From: Micromonospora marina
GTDB taxonomy: Bacteria; Actinomycetota; Actinomycetes; Mycobacteriales; Micromonosporaceae
DNA length: 64,000 nucleotides
NCBI RefSeq assembly: GCF_900091565.1
Contig: NZ_FMCV01000006.1
Location: 62,001 to 126,000 of the forward strand
Reading direction: 5' to 3'
Shown: piece after piece, positions 16,880 through 24,539 of the stretch
Layout of the letters: each line of letters begins with the position of its first letter
Position numbering within the stretch: the first letter of the stretch is position 1
Program-made: the position numbers and the translations under genes
Notes under the pieces: model-generated
Told to the model about the DNA's origin: nothing
What the model saw: the letters and a program-made list of their open reading frames with translations, nothing else
The model's database searches: none

Positions 16880-18205
16880 ATGCACCAGCGGATCCTGCTC
16901 CGCGCCCGCAAGGGCCCGTTCGACGTCCTCACACCGGAGGAGACGTTCGCCGGCAACTGGATCGGGGACAACAGCGGCAACCTGGTCTTCAGCCACGCCG
17001 CGCACAAGCTGCTCGCCACCTCCACGGCCGAGATCACCGCGACCCGCAGCCCGGCCGGGCCGCGCCTCGCCGACGAGATCAACGAGCGGCACGACGTGTT
17101 CGTCGTACCGCTCGCCAACGCGTTCCGGCGCAGCTTCGTGCACCGCCTGACGCCGCTGACCAAGCTGATCGAGCGGCTGAAGATCCCGGTGGTGGTGCTC
17201 GGCGTCGGCGTGCAGACGAACGTCGACGGCGACCGCGAGTACCTGCGGCCGATCGACGAGCCGGTCCGCGCGTTCTGCAAGGCCGTGCTGGACCGGTCGC
17301 ACAGCATCGGCGTACGCGGCGAGGTGACCGAGAGCTACCTCAACGCGCTGGGCTTCTCCGCGGTGGAGCAGATCGGCTGTCCGTCGATGTTCCTGCACGG
17401 CGAGGAGTTCCGCCTGGAGAAGACCCGGCCGGAGCTGACCGCCGACTCGAAGGTCGCGCTCACCATCTCCCCGTACGTCCGCTCGATGGCCTCGGTGGTC
17501 CGCCACCACCAGGAGCGCTACCCGAACCTCTGCTACATCCCGCAGGACCTGCGGACGCTCGGCACCCTGCTCTACGGCGACGCGCCCGAGCACCGGGGCC
17601 AGAGCAGCGACATCCCGCTGCACACCTCGCACCCGCTGTTCGCCGAGGACAAGGTGCGCATGTTCGTCGACCCGTGGACCTGGATGTCGCACCTGTCCGG
17701 GTACGACTTCGCGTTCGGCACCCGCATCCACGGCACCATCACGGCGCTCGTCGCCGGCACGCCCGGCTATCTGTTCGCCCACGACTCGCGCACGTTGGAA
17801 CTGGCCCGCTACTTCGGCATCCCGCACCGGATCATGCGGGACGTGCCGGCCGACGTCGACGCCGCCGACCTCTACGCGGAGGCCGACTACACCGCGCTCA
17901 ACGACGGCCACAAGGCCCGCTTCGAGACCATCACCGCGTTCCTGGCCAAGCACGACCTCGGCACCTCGTTCGGCGACGGCGACAGCGCCGCGCGTTTCGA
18001 CCGCCGGGTGGCCGAGACGGTGTTCCCGCCGGCCGTCCGGCCCGCCGCCGCCACCCCGCCGGCCGAGCTGCTGACCCGCATCGAGCGGCTGCGCGACGAG
18101 AACGCCAAGCTCACCGCCACCGTCGACGCGGTCCGCTCGCAGCAGCTCCGGGAGCGGATCAAGCAGGCCGTCCCGGGCACGGTCCGCCGGATGCTGCGAC
18201 GCTGA
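16880..18205 (+). CDS. Polysaccharide pyruvyl transferase family protein
   Basis: 441 residues. Early FAGNWIGDNSGNLVFSHAAH matches the GxNxGD-like start of this family. LKIPVVVLGVGVQTNVDGD is the GvGvq loop, and SIGVRGEVTESYLNALGF plus EQIGCPSMFLH the central RGE/GCPs block. DFAFGTRIHGTITALVAGTP is the GTRxHG substrate site, and a C-terminal helical tail of about 60 residues is likely a coiled coil. Members attach pyruvate ketals to, or otherwise modify, surface glycans. ATG with AAGGTGAG upstream. Confidence 0.88.
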   Translation: MHQRILLRARKGPFDVLTPEETFAGNWIGDNSGNLVFSHAAHKLLATSTAEITATRSPAGPRLADEINERHDVFVVPLANAFRRSFVHRLTPLTKLIERLKIPVVVLGVGVQTNVDGDREYLRPIDEPVRAFCKAVLDRSHSIGVRGEVTESYLNALGFSAVEQIGCPSMFLHGEEFRLEKTRPELTADSKVALTISPYVRSMASVVRHHQERYPNLCYIPQDLRTLGTLLYGDAPEHRGQSSDIPLHTSHPLFAEDKVRMFVDPWTWMSHLSGYDFAFGTRIHGTITALVAGTPGYLFAHDSRTLELARYFGIPHRIMRDVPADVDAADLYAEADYTALNDGHKARFETITAFLAKHDLGTSFGDGDSAARFDRRVAETVFPPAVRPAAATPPAELLTRIERLRDENAKLTATVDAVRSQQLRERIKQAVPGTVRRMLRR

Positions 18206-18245
18206 TCGTCGTACGCCTGTTCGAGGGCACGGTACGATCGGCTGC

Positions 18246-18878
18246 GTGCCCGACGCGTACCAGCCCTCGATGCTCGACCTGGCCGAGCAGGGCCCGGCCC
18301 TGGGCCCGCTCGCCGGGGCGCTGCGCCGGCACGAGCTGAGCCGGGGCGCCTGGATCGACCACCTGCCCGGCTGGGTACGCGGCTCCGACGAGGTGCTCGA
18401 CACGCTGCGCCACGACGTGCCGTGGCGGGCCGAACGCCGGACCATGTACGACACCGAGGTCGACGTGCCCCGGCTGCTCTGCTGGTACGCCGCCGGCCGC
18501 CCGCTGCCGCACCCGGTGCTCACCGCGGCCCGGGAAGCGCTCACCCGCCACTACGCGCCCGAGCTGGGCGAACCGTTCGTGACCGCCGGCATGTGCCTCT
18601 ACCGCGACGGCCGCGACAGCGTGGCCTGGCACGGCGACACCCACGGCCGCTCCGCGCACACCGACACCATGGTGGCGATCGTCTCGTTCGGTTCCCCGCG
18701 CGCGCTGCTGCTGCGACCTCGTGACGGAGGCGGCGGCCTGCGGTTCCCGCTCGGCCACGGCGACCTCGTGGTGATGGGCGGCTCCTGCCAGCGCACCTGG
18801 GAGCACGCCGTGCCGAAGACCACCCGGCCGGTCGGCCCCCGGGTCAGTGTCCAGTTCCGTCCCACCGGCGTCGCCTGA
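18246..18878 (+). CDS. AlkB-like 2-oxoglutarate/Fe(II) dioxygenase
   Basis: 210 residues, GTG start. The double-stranded beta-helix core has the metal motif HGDTHGR (HxD) in DSVAWHGDTHGRSAHTDTMV. The distal His lies in SCQRTWEHAVPKTTR, and the 2-oxoglutarate Arg in GPRVSVQFRPTG. Upstream RRTMYDTEVDVPRLLCWYAA and TAGMCLYRDGRDSV match AlkB-type DNA/RNA demethylases (the usual YxxGxDxxxxHxD has become YRDGRDSVAWHGD). It should reverse alkyl damage on bases. It stands alone; the permease start is 95 bases on. Confidence 0.85.
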   Translation: MPDAYQPSMLDLAEQGPALGPLAGALRRHELSRGAWIDHLPGWVRGSDEVLDTLRHDVPWRAERRTMYDTEVDVPRLLCWYAAGRPLPHPVLTAAREALTRHYAPELGEPFVTAGMCLYRDGRDSVAWHGDTHGRSAHTDTMVAIVSFGSPRALLLRPRDGGGGLRFPLGHGDLVVMGGSCQRTWEHAVPKTTRPVGPRVSVQFRPTGVA

Positions 18879-18973
18879 GCCCGGGGCGGGCCCACATCCG
18901 GGCAGGGTACGTGCTAGAAACAACTCCCAGGGTCGATCACGCCCCCGTCACCCGATGACGCGAAGGGCGACCG

Positions 18974-20311
18974 ATGACCCAGTCCCCCACCCCCCGCTGG
19001 TCCCCGTGGACCCTGCACGGCGACGGCCGCCAGGTACGCCCCGGCGACGTGGTCGCGCCCGACGAACGGCTCTCCTGGCCGCGCACCATCGGCGTGGGCG
19101 TGCAGCACGTGGTCGCCATGTTCGGCGCCACCTTCACCGTCCCGCTGATCACCGGGTTCCCGCCCGCCACCACACTGCTGTTCTCCGGGCTCGGCACGCT
19201 GCTGTTCCTGCTGATCACCGGCAACCGGCTGCCCTCGTACCTCGGCTCGTCGTTCGCGTTCATCGCGCCGGTGCTGGCGGCGAAGACCGACGGCGGCATC
19301 GGCGCGGCCCTCGGCGGCATCGTCGTCGCGGGCGTCGCGCTGGCGATCGTCGGCGTGGTGGTGCAGGTGGCCGGTTCCCGCTGGATCGACGCGCTGATGC
19401 CGCCAGTGGTCACCGGCGCGATCGTCATGCTGATCGGCCTCAACCTCGCGCCGGTCGCCTGGGACGGCGACGGCTCCGGCACCGGCGTGAAGGCCCAGCC
19501 GCTGATCGCCGTGATCACCCTCGCCGCGATCCTGCTCACCACTGTGCTGTTCCGCGGCTTCGCGGCGCGGCTGTCGATCCTCGTCGGCGTGGTGGTCGGC
19601 TGGGTGGTCGCCGCGTTCACCGGCAACCTCGACCAGCAGGCCGTCAGCGGGCTGCGCCAGGCGGACTGGATCGGATTCCCCGAGTTCCACACGCCGAGCT
19701 TCGACGCGCGCGCCGTCGTACTGGTCATCCCGGTGATCCTGGTGCTGATCGCGGAGAACGCCGGGCACGTCAAGGCGGTCGCCGCGATGACCGGCCGCAA
19801 CCTGGACCGCGACATGGGCCGGGCGCTGCTCGGCGACGGCGTCGCCACGGTGCTGGCCGGGTCCGGCGGCGGTTCCGGCACCACCACGTACGCGGAGAAC
19901 ATCGGCGTGATGGCGGCGACCCGCGTCTACTCCACCGCCGCGTACTGGGTGGCCGGCGGCACCGCGATCCTGCTCGGGCTCTGCCCGAAGTTCGGCGCGC
20001 TGATCCTGACCGTGCCGGCCGGTGTGCTCGGGGGCGCCACCACCGCCCTGTACGGCCTGATCGCCATCCTGGGCGCCCGCATCTGGATCGAGAGCCGGGT
20101 CGACTTCCACGACCCGATCAACCTGTTCACCGCCGCGGTGGCGGTGATCATCGGCGCCGCCAACTACACGCTTGCCGCCGGTGACCTGTCGTTCAACGGC
20201 ATCGCGCTGGGTACCGCCGCCGCCCTGGTCATCTACCACGGGATGCGCTTGATCGCCCGCCTGCGTGGCACCACCCCCGAGTCCCGCCAGTCCCCCGCCC
20301 CCGAACTCTGA
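18974..20311 (+). CDS. Uracil/xanthine permease, NCS2 family
   Basis: 445 residues with the 14-segment NCS2 fold. Markers are VGVQHVVAMFGATFTVPLI (TM1 region), VLIAENAGHVKAVAAMTGRN (substrate-site Glu) and SGGGSGTTTYAENIGVMAAT (TM10 motif with the second Glu). Closest in layout to UraA/PyrP uracil permeases, but base specificity within NCS2 is hard to tell from sequence. ATG preceded by GAAGGG. No riboswitch is visible in the short leader. Confidence 0.9.
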   Translation: MTQSPTPRWSPWTLHGDGRQVRPGDVVAPDERLSWPRTIGVGVQHVVAMFGATFTVPLITGFPPATTLLFSGLGTLLFLLITGNRLPSYLGSSFAFIAPVLAAKTDGGIGAALGGIVVAGVALAIVGVVVQVAGSRWIDALMPPVVTGAIVMLIGLNLAPVAWDGDGSGTGVKAQPLIAVITLAAILLTTVLFRGFAARLSILVGVVVGWVVAAFTGNLDQQAVSGLRQADWIGFPEFHTPSFDARAVVLVIPVILVLIAENAGHVKAVAAMTGRNLDRDMGRALLGDGVATVLAGSGGGSGTTTYAENIGVMAATRVYSTAAYWVAGGTAILLGLCPKFGALILTVPAGVLGGATTALYGLIAILGARIWIESRVDFHDPINLFTAAVAVIIGAANYTLAAGDLSFNGIALGTAAALVIYHGMRLIARLRGTTPESRQSPAPEL

Positions 20312-20323
20312 CCCCGCCCCCGC

Positions 20324-20383
20324 CCCCTGCCCCTGCCCCTGCCCCTGCCCCTGCCCCTGCCCCTGCCCCTGCCCCTGCCCCTG
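20324..20383. repeat. Hexanucleotide microsatellite, ten CCCCTG units
   Basis: Ten perfect tandem copies of CCCCTG starting 13 bases after the permease stop. The unit is outside the coding sequence. Perfect identity implies recent slippage expansion. Confidence 0.95.
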
Positions 20384-20385
20384 CC

Positions 20386-20440
20386 GATCATGAGGTCAGC
20401 GGCGCAACTCGCCCGACTCACGCCCGCCAACCTCATGATC
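20386..20440. repeat. Intergenic inverted repeat, GATCATGAGG type
   Basis: Perfect 11-base arms GATCATGAGGT / ACCTCATGATC, 33 bases between them, directly after the hexamer array. Located between the converging permease and parC genes, so it could terminate either. Confidence 0.75.
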
Positions 20441-20509
20441 AACCGCGCGGAGTGGGGGCGAGTACCCAGCCGCCCGGAACTCGCCAGCCGCCCGGGCCAC
20501 CCGCTGCGG

Positions 20510-20565
20510 TGATCAAGGAGTTTGTGGTTGGCGGGAGCCGGGAAAGGCCGCAAACTCCTTGATCA
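20510..20565. repeat. Intergenic inverted repeat, GATCAAGG type
   Basis: Perfect 15-base arms TGATCAAGGAGTTTG / CAAACTCCTTGATCA, extendable to 18 with one mismatch, about 20-base loop. The remaining gene-free bases up to 20730 show nothing else. It is downstream of parC (stop at 20731) on the minus strand and may act as its terminator. Confidence 0.8.
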
Positions 20566-20730
20566 ACCGGGTCGGGCAGGGCCGAGACGGGTGGGGTCGG
20601 GTCAGGAGGGCAGGCCGGCAGGTCGGGGCCGGAGGCTGGGCCGCCGGGCCGGGTGCGCGGGCGAGGGCGAAAGACGAGCTGGCGCGACTGCGCGTTGGGG
20701 CGGGAGTCAGGCGCCCCGCCCCCCACCTCG

Positions 20731-23700
20731 TCAGTCGCGGTCGATGTGGTGGCCCACCACGGTGGGGCCCAGCATCACGGCGAAACCGGAGCCGTCACGG
20801 CGCGGGTCGGCCGGGGGCAGCTCCACCGGGTCGCCGGTGGCCGTCGCGCCCACCGGCCGCGGGCCGATCCACGCCACCGACAGCTCCACCTCACCCTTGA
20901 GGAACCGCTGCGCGCGTACGCCGCCGGTCGCCCTCCCCTTCGCCGGATACGCCTTGAACGGCGTCACCTTCACCGTGGCGCCGGTCGACGTGACCACCAT
21001 CGGCTCACCGTGCTTCGCGTCGTCGGTGCGGATCGCGCCGAAGAAGACCACCCGGGCGTCGCCTGGCAGGTTGATGCCGGCCATGCCGCCGCCCTTGAGC
21101 CCCTGCGGGCGTACCACGGAGGCGGCGAAGCGCAGCAGCGACGCCTCCGAGGAGACGAACGCCAACGTCTCGGCGCCGTCGGTCAGCCACGTCGCGCCGA
21201 CCACCTCGTCGCCGTCGCGCAGCGAGATCACCTCGAACTCGTCGGAGCGGACCGGCCAGTCCGGGGCGCACACCTTCACCACGCCCGCCCGGGTGCCGAG
21301 CGCCAGGCCGGGCGACCCCTGCGCGGACGGACCCAGTGGGGCGAGCCCGACCACCGTCTCGCCCGGCTCCAGCGGCGCCAGTTCCGCCGCCGACATGCCG
21401 CCACGCAGCGACACCGTGCCGGACTGCTCCGGCAGCACCGGCAACGGCAGCACGTCGATCTTGAACGCGCGGCCGGCACTGGTCACCAGCAGCACCCGGC
21501 CGCGGGCGGTGGAGTGCACGATCGCGCGTACCGCGTCGTGCTTGACCCGGCCGCTGCGCCGCCGCGCCTCGGCGGCCTCCTCCGACTCGGCCGCGGTGCG
21601 TGCCACCAACCCGGTGGCGGAGAGGATGACCTGGCACGGGTCGTCGGCGACCTCCAGCGGACCGGCGGGCACCGAGGCGGCCAGCACCTCCTTGAGGTCA
21701 CCGTCGACGAGCGTGGTGCGCCGCGGCGCGCCGAACTGCTTGACCACCGCGGCCAACTCGTCGGAGACCACCTTCCGCAGCACCCTGTCGTCGTCCAGGA
21801 TCTTCGACAGCTCGGCGATCTCGCCGCGCAGCTTCTCCTGCTCGGCCTCCAGTTCCAGCCGGTCGTACCTGGTCAGCCGGCGCAGCGGAGTGTCCAGAAT
21901 GTAGCTCGCCTGGATCTCCGAGAGCTTGAACTTCTGCATCAGGCCGTCCTTGGCGGCCTGCGCGTCCTCGCTGGCGCGGATCAGCTTCACCACCCGGTCG
22001 ATGTCGAGCAGGGCGATCAGCAGACCGTCGACCAGGTGCAGGCGCTCCTCCCGCTTGCGCTTGCGGTACGCGCTGCGCCGGGTCACCACCTCGTAGCGGT
22101 GCGCCAGGAACACGTCGAGCAGTTCCTTGAGCCCCAGCGTGCGGGGCTGGCCGTCGACGAGCACCAGGTTGTTCACGCCGAAGGACTGCTCCAGCGGGGT
22201 GAGCCGGTAGAGGTCGGCCAGCAGGGCCTGCGGGTTCACGCCGACCTTGCACTCCACCACCAGCCGGGTGCCGTTCTCCCGGTCGGTGAGGTCCTTGACG
22301 TCGGCGATTCCGGTGAGCCGCTTGGTCTTGTTCACCTCGTTGGTGATGGCCGCGATGACCTTCTCGGCGCCGACGCCGTACGGCAACTCGGTGACCGTGA
22401 TGGCCTGCCGGCCGCGGCTGCCCTCCAGCGGGCCGATCTCCACCCGGCCGCGCATGCGCACCACGCCGCGCCCGGTCTCGTACGCGCGGCGCACCTCGTC
22501 CAGGCCGAGCAGCAACCCGCCGGTGGGCAGGTCGGGGCCGGGCACGAACTCCATGATCTTGTCCAGCGTGGCGTCCGGGTGGTTGATCAGCCAGCGGGCG
22601 GCCTGGACCACCTCACCGAGGTTGTGCGGGATCATGTTTGTGGCCATGCCGACCGCGATGCCTGACGCGCCGTTGACGAGCAGGTTCGGGAACGCCGCCG
22701 GCAGCACCGTGGGCTGGGTCAGCGAGCCGTCGTAGTTCGGCTCGACGTCGACAGTGTCCTCACCCAGCTCGCCGACGAGCAGCATCGCCTCCCGGGACAT
22801 CCGGGCCTCGGTGTTGTGGTTGACGAAACCACCGGCCAGGAAGGAATGGTCGGCGGATTCGACTCGAACGGAATAGACCTCCGCCGGCTCGTCGGAAGAG
22901 ACCGCGGCGACCTTCTCGTACCGATAGCCCGCATCCATGACGGGCAGGATCGTGGCAAGGATCTCGGTGTCCTTGATGCGATCGATGATGCGGAGTCGTT
23001 CGGTCTCCCACCGCTCGACACGATCGAAGTTGTGGCTGGTGAGCCACTTACGTCCGCTGCCCCGACGATCGAAGTCGATGCTGCTGCGTACGTACTCGGC
23101 CACAAAGGGGACATGGTCCTGACTGAGCCGATGCGGGCGCAGCGGCGCGTGCCGCAGCATCTTGGCCAGCACCGCCTGCTTGGTACGGAGAAAGCCGACA
23201 CGAGTTGCGAACGCCCCGATGTTTCGCGTCCCGGATATCACCAAGCGGTGCTCCACCGAGCCACTGGGCCGGGTGTAGTGGCGTCGACAGGCGATCACAC
23301 CGAACTCCGCGAGCAGTTCTTGAACCTCCCGAGTCAGACGCTCGCTATAGCTCGTGTACTGGATGGTGAAGCTGTTGTTGGCGACGCGGACTCCGCCGTC
23401 ACCTTCGAAGAGGGCCATCAGGAAGGCCCGCTTGATGCCCCAACCCCCTGCCCAGACGAACTCGGGCACGAACTTGTCCCTCGCCTGGTGACCGATGAGC
23501 TCGGCGAGTGGACTCGCTCGGAAGGCCTCCATCCCGCCGGCGACGTCCTGGACGTCGAGTTCGTATATGCGGCGACGGTCTCGGCGCGTGTGCCGGTCGC
23601 TGACGTAGCGTCGTCCAGCCACGACATGGTCGTAGGCATGCAGGACCTCGCCGAAGAAGTGCTCGTCGGTATTGCTGAATCCTGCCCGCGACTCGCTCGC

Positions 23701-24507
23701 GAAGCCTTCAGAGACCCAGGCACCACCGAGCACGCCGAGCATGTACTCACGGGCGGTGGGGACGACCTGGTTCCATGCGTTCCGAGCGATACAGACCACC
23801 GAGCCCGGCGTCACCTCGTCGAGCCGACGCCACTGGAAGACAGGGACGCCCACCGGAGCTTCGAGGCAGAGAACCAGATGATTCTCACTACCACGCAGGG
23901 AGAATCCGGTCTCAGTCGTGATGCGGAGCGTCGGGTGGACGCCCGAGTTGAAGACCTTGTTGACCCGGACCGCTTTGCCGTCCTTGTCAAGGACTTCGAA
24001 ATCGGCCTCCGCCTCGCTGTTCGGCGGCAGGTCGACCACATCCCCGATCCGTGGGCTGCTGCCGTCGGCCAAGCGGATCCGGGTGTCACCCACGACGCAG
24101 TAGCGCGCCGCGGCCGGGCCGTCATCCGGGCTGCCGAAGTTGCCGTGCCCGTCGATGAGCGGGACGTTGAGCGAGAAGTCCTGGGCCAGCCGCACCATCG
24201 CGTCGTAGATGGCGGTGTCGCCGTGGGGATGGTACTTGCCCATTGCGTCGCCGACGATGCGGGCGCTCTTGACGTGACTGCGATCCGGGCGGTGGCCCTG
24301 TTCGTACATCGACCACAGGATGCGCCGGTGCACCGGCTTGAGCCCGTCGCGCGCGTCGGGCAGGGCGCGGGAGTGGATGACCGAGAACGCGTACTCCAGG
24401 TAGGAGTCCGAGACCTCGGTGACCAGCGGGTTGTCGAAGACGCGGGCGCCGGCCTGGTCGAAGGCGGCCAGGTCCGCCTTCGTGCGGTCGTCCTTGCGGC
24501 GTGCCAT
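20731..24507 (-). CDS. parC: DNA topoisomerase IV subunit A (second GyrA-type subunit) with embedded intein
   Basis: 1258-residue precursor; 829 residues after removal of a 429-residue intein. The N-terminal extein has the type IIA cleavage-domain hallmarks SVIHSRALPDARDGLKPVHR and KYHPHGDTAIYDAMVRLAQD. The catalytic Tyr136 (AARY) is followed at once by intein Cys137, and the extein resumes with TEARMSREAML. The C-terminal wrapping domain has degenerate repeats (GLALGTRAGVVKV, MSAAELAPLEPGETVVGLAP) and no clear QRRGGKG GyrA box. That and its pairing with parE favour topoisomerase IV over gyrase. The ATG at 24507 follows GGAAGGAAA and lies 32 bases after parE. The subunit cuts and religates DNA during chromosome decatenation; activity requires intein splicing. 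Confidence 0.93.
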   Translation of the reverse strand: MARRKDDRTKADLAAFDQAGARVFDNPLVTEVSDSYLEYAFSVIHSRALPDARDGLKPVHRRILWSMYEQGHRPDRSHVKSARIVGDAMGKYHPHGDTAIYDAMVRLAQDFSLNVPLIDGHGNFGSPDDGPAAARYCVVGDTRIRLADGSSPRIGDVVDLPPNSEAEADFEVLDKDGKAVRVNKVFNSGVHPTLRITTETGFSLRGSENHLVLCLEAPVGVPVFQWRRLDEVTPGSVVCIARNAWNQVVPTAREYMLGVLGGAWVSEGFASESRAGFSNTDEHFFGEVLHAYDHVVAGRRYVSDRHTRRDRRRIYELDVQDVAGGMEAFRASPLAELIGHQARDKFVPEFVWAGGWGIKRAFLMALFEGDGGVRVANNSFTIQYTSYSERLTREVQELLAEFGVIACRRHYTRPSGSVEHRLVISGTRNIGAFATRVGFLRTKQAVLAKMLRHAPLRPHRLSQDHVPFVAEYVRSSIDFDRRGSGRKWLTSHNFDRVERWETERLRIIDRIKDTEILATILPVMDAGYRYEKVAAVSSDEPAEVYSVRVESADHSFLAGGFVNHNTEARMSREAMLLVGELGEDTVDVEPNYDGSLTQPTVLPAAFPNLLVNGASGIAVGMATNMIPHNLGEVVQAARWLINHPDATLDKIMEFVPGPDLPTGGLLLGLDEVRRAYETGRGVVRMRGRVEIGPLEGSRGRQAITVTELPYGVGAEKVIAAITNEVNKTKRLTGIADVKDLTDRENGTRLVVECKVGVNPQALLADLYRLTPLEQSFGVNNLVLVDGQPRTLGLKELLDVFLAHRYEVVTRRSAYRKRKREERLHLVDGLLIALLDIDRVVKLIRASEDAQAAKDGLMQKFKLSEIQASYILDTPLRRLTRYDRLELEAEQEKLRGEIAELSKILDDDRVLRKVVSDELAAVVKQFGAPRRTTLVDGDLKEVLAASVPAGPLEVADDPCQVILSATGLVARTAAESEEAAEARRRSGRVKHDAVRAIVHSTARGRVLLVTSAGRAFKIDVLPLPVLPEQSGTVSLRGGMSAAELAPLEPGETVVGLAPLGPSAQGSPGLALGTRAGVVKVCAPDWPVRSDEFEVISLRDGDEVVGATWLTDGAETLAFVSSEASLLRFAASVVRPQGLKGGGMAGINLPGDARVVFFGAIRTDDAKHGEPMVVTSTGATVKVTPFKAYPAKGRATGGVRAQRFLKGEVELSVAWIGPRPVGATATGDPVELPPADPRRDGSGFAVMLGPTVVGHHIDRD
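22813..24099 (-). mobile_element. Intein with LAGLIDADG homing endonuclease inside parC
   Basis: 429 residues in frame, inserted between Tyr136 and Thr of the ParC active site: the RY/TEARM position known from mycobacterial GyrA inteins such as M. xenopi. Block A is CVVGDTRIRLADG (nucleophile Cys1). Block B is GSENHLVLC (His74). The endonuclease has two motifs, MLGVLGGAWVSEG (about 120-132) and LMALFEGDGG (about 228-236). Block F is VYSVRVESADHSFLAGG, and block G ends FVNHN with the penultimate His and terminal Asn, followed by extein Thr. All splicing and both endonuclease motifs look intact. Three sampled 60-base lines in it are 58-62% GC against 80% in a sampled flanking line, consistent with transfer. 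Confidence 0.95.
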
Positions 24508-24539
24508 GGTGTGCGTTTCCTTCCAGACGAACCCGTTGG

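Noticed and set aside
20324..20383. Possible CRISPR-like array
   Set aside because: Pure six-base tandem repeat without spacers and with no cas genes in the window.
20233..20553. Frame encoding a poly-(Gly-Arg) tract
   Set aside because: It is merely a reading of the CCCCTG microsatellite on the other strand.
20731..24507. Calling the subunit gyrA
   Set aside because: No GyrA box is visible and the gene follows a ParE-type partner directly; gyrA usually pairs with gyrB near dnaA. ParC is preferred, though only a tree would settle it.
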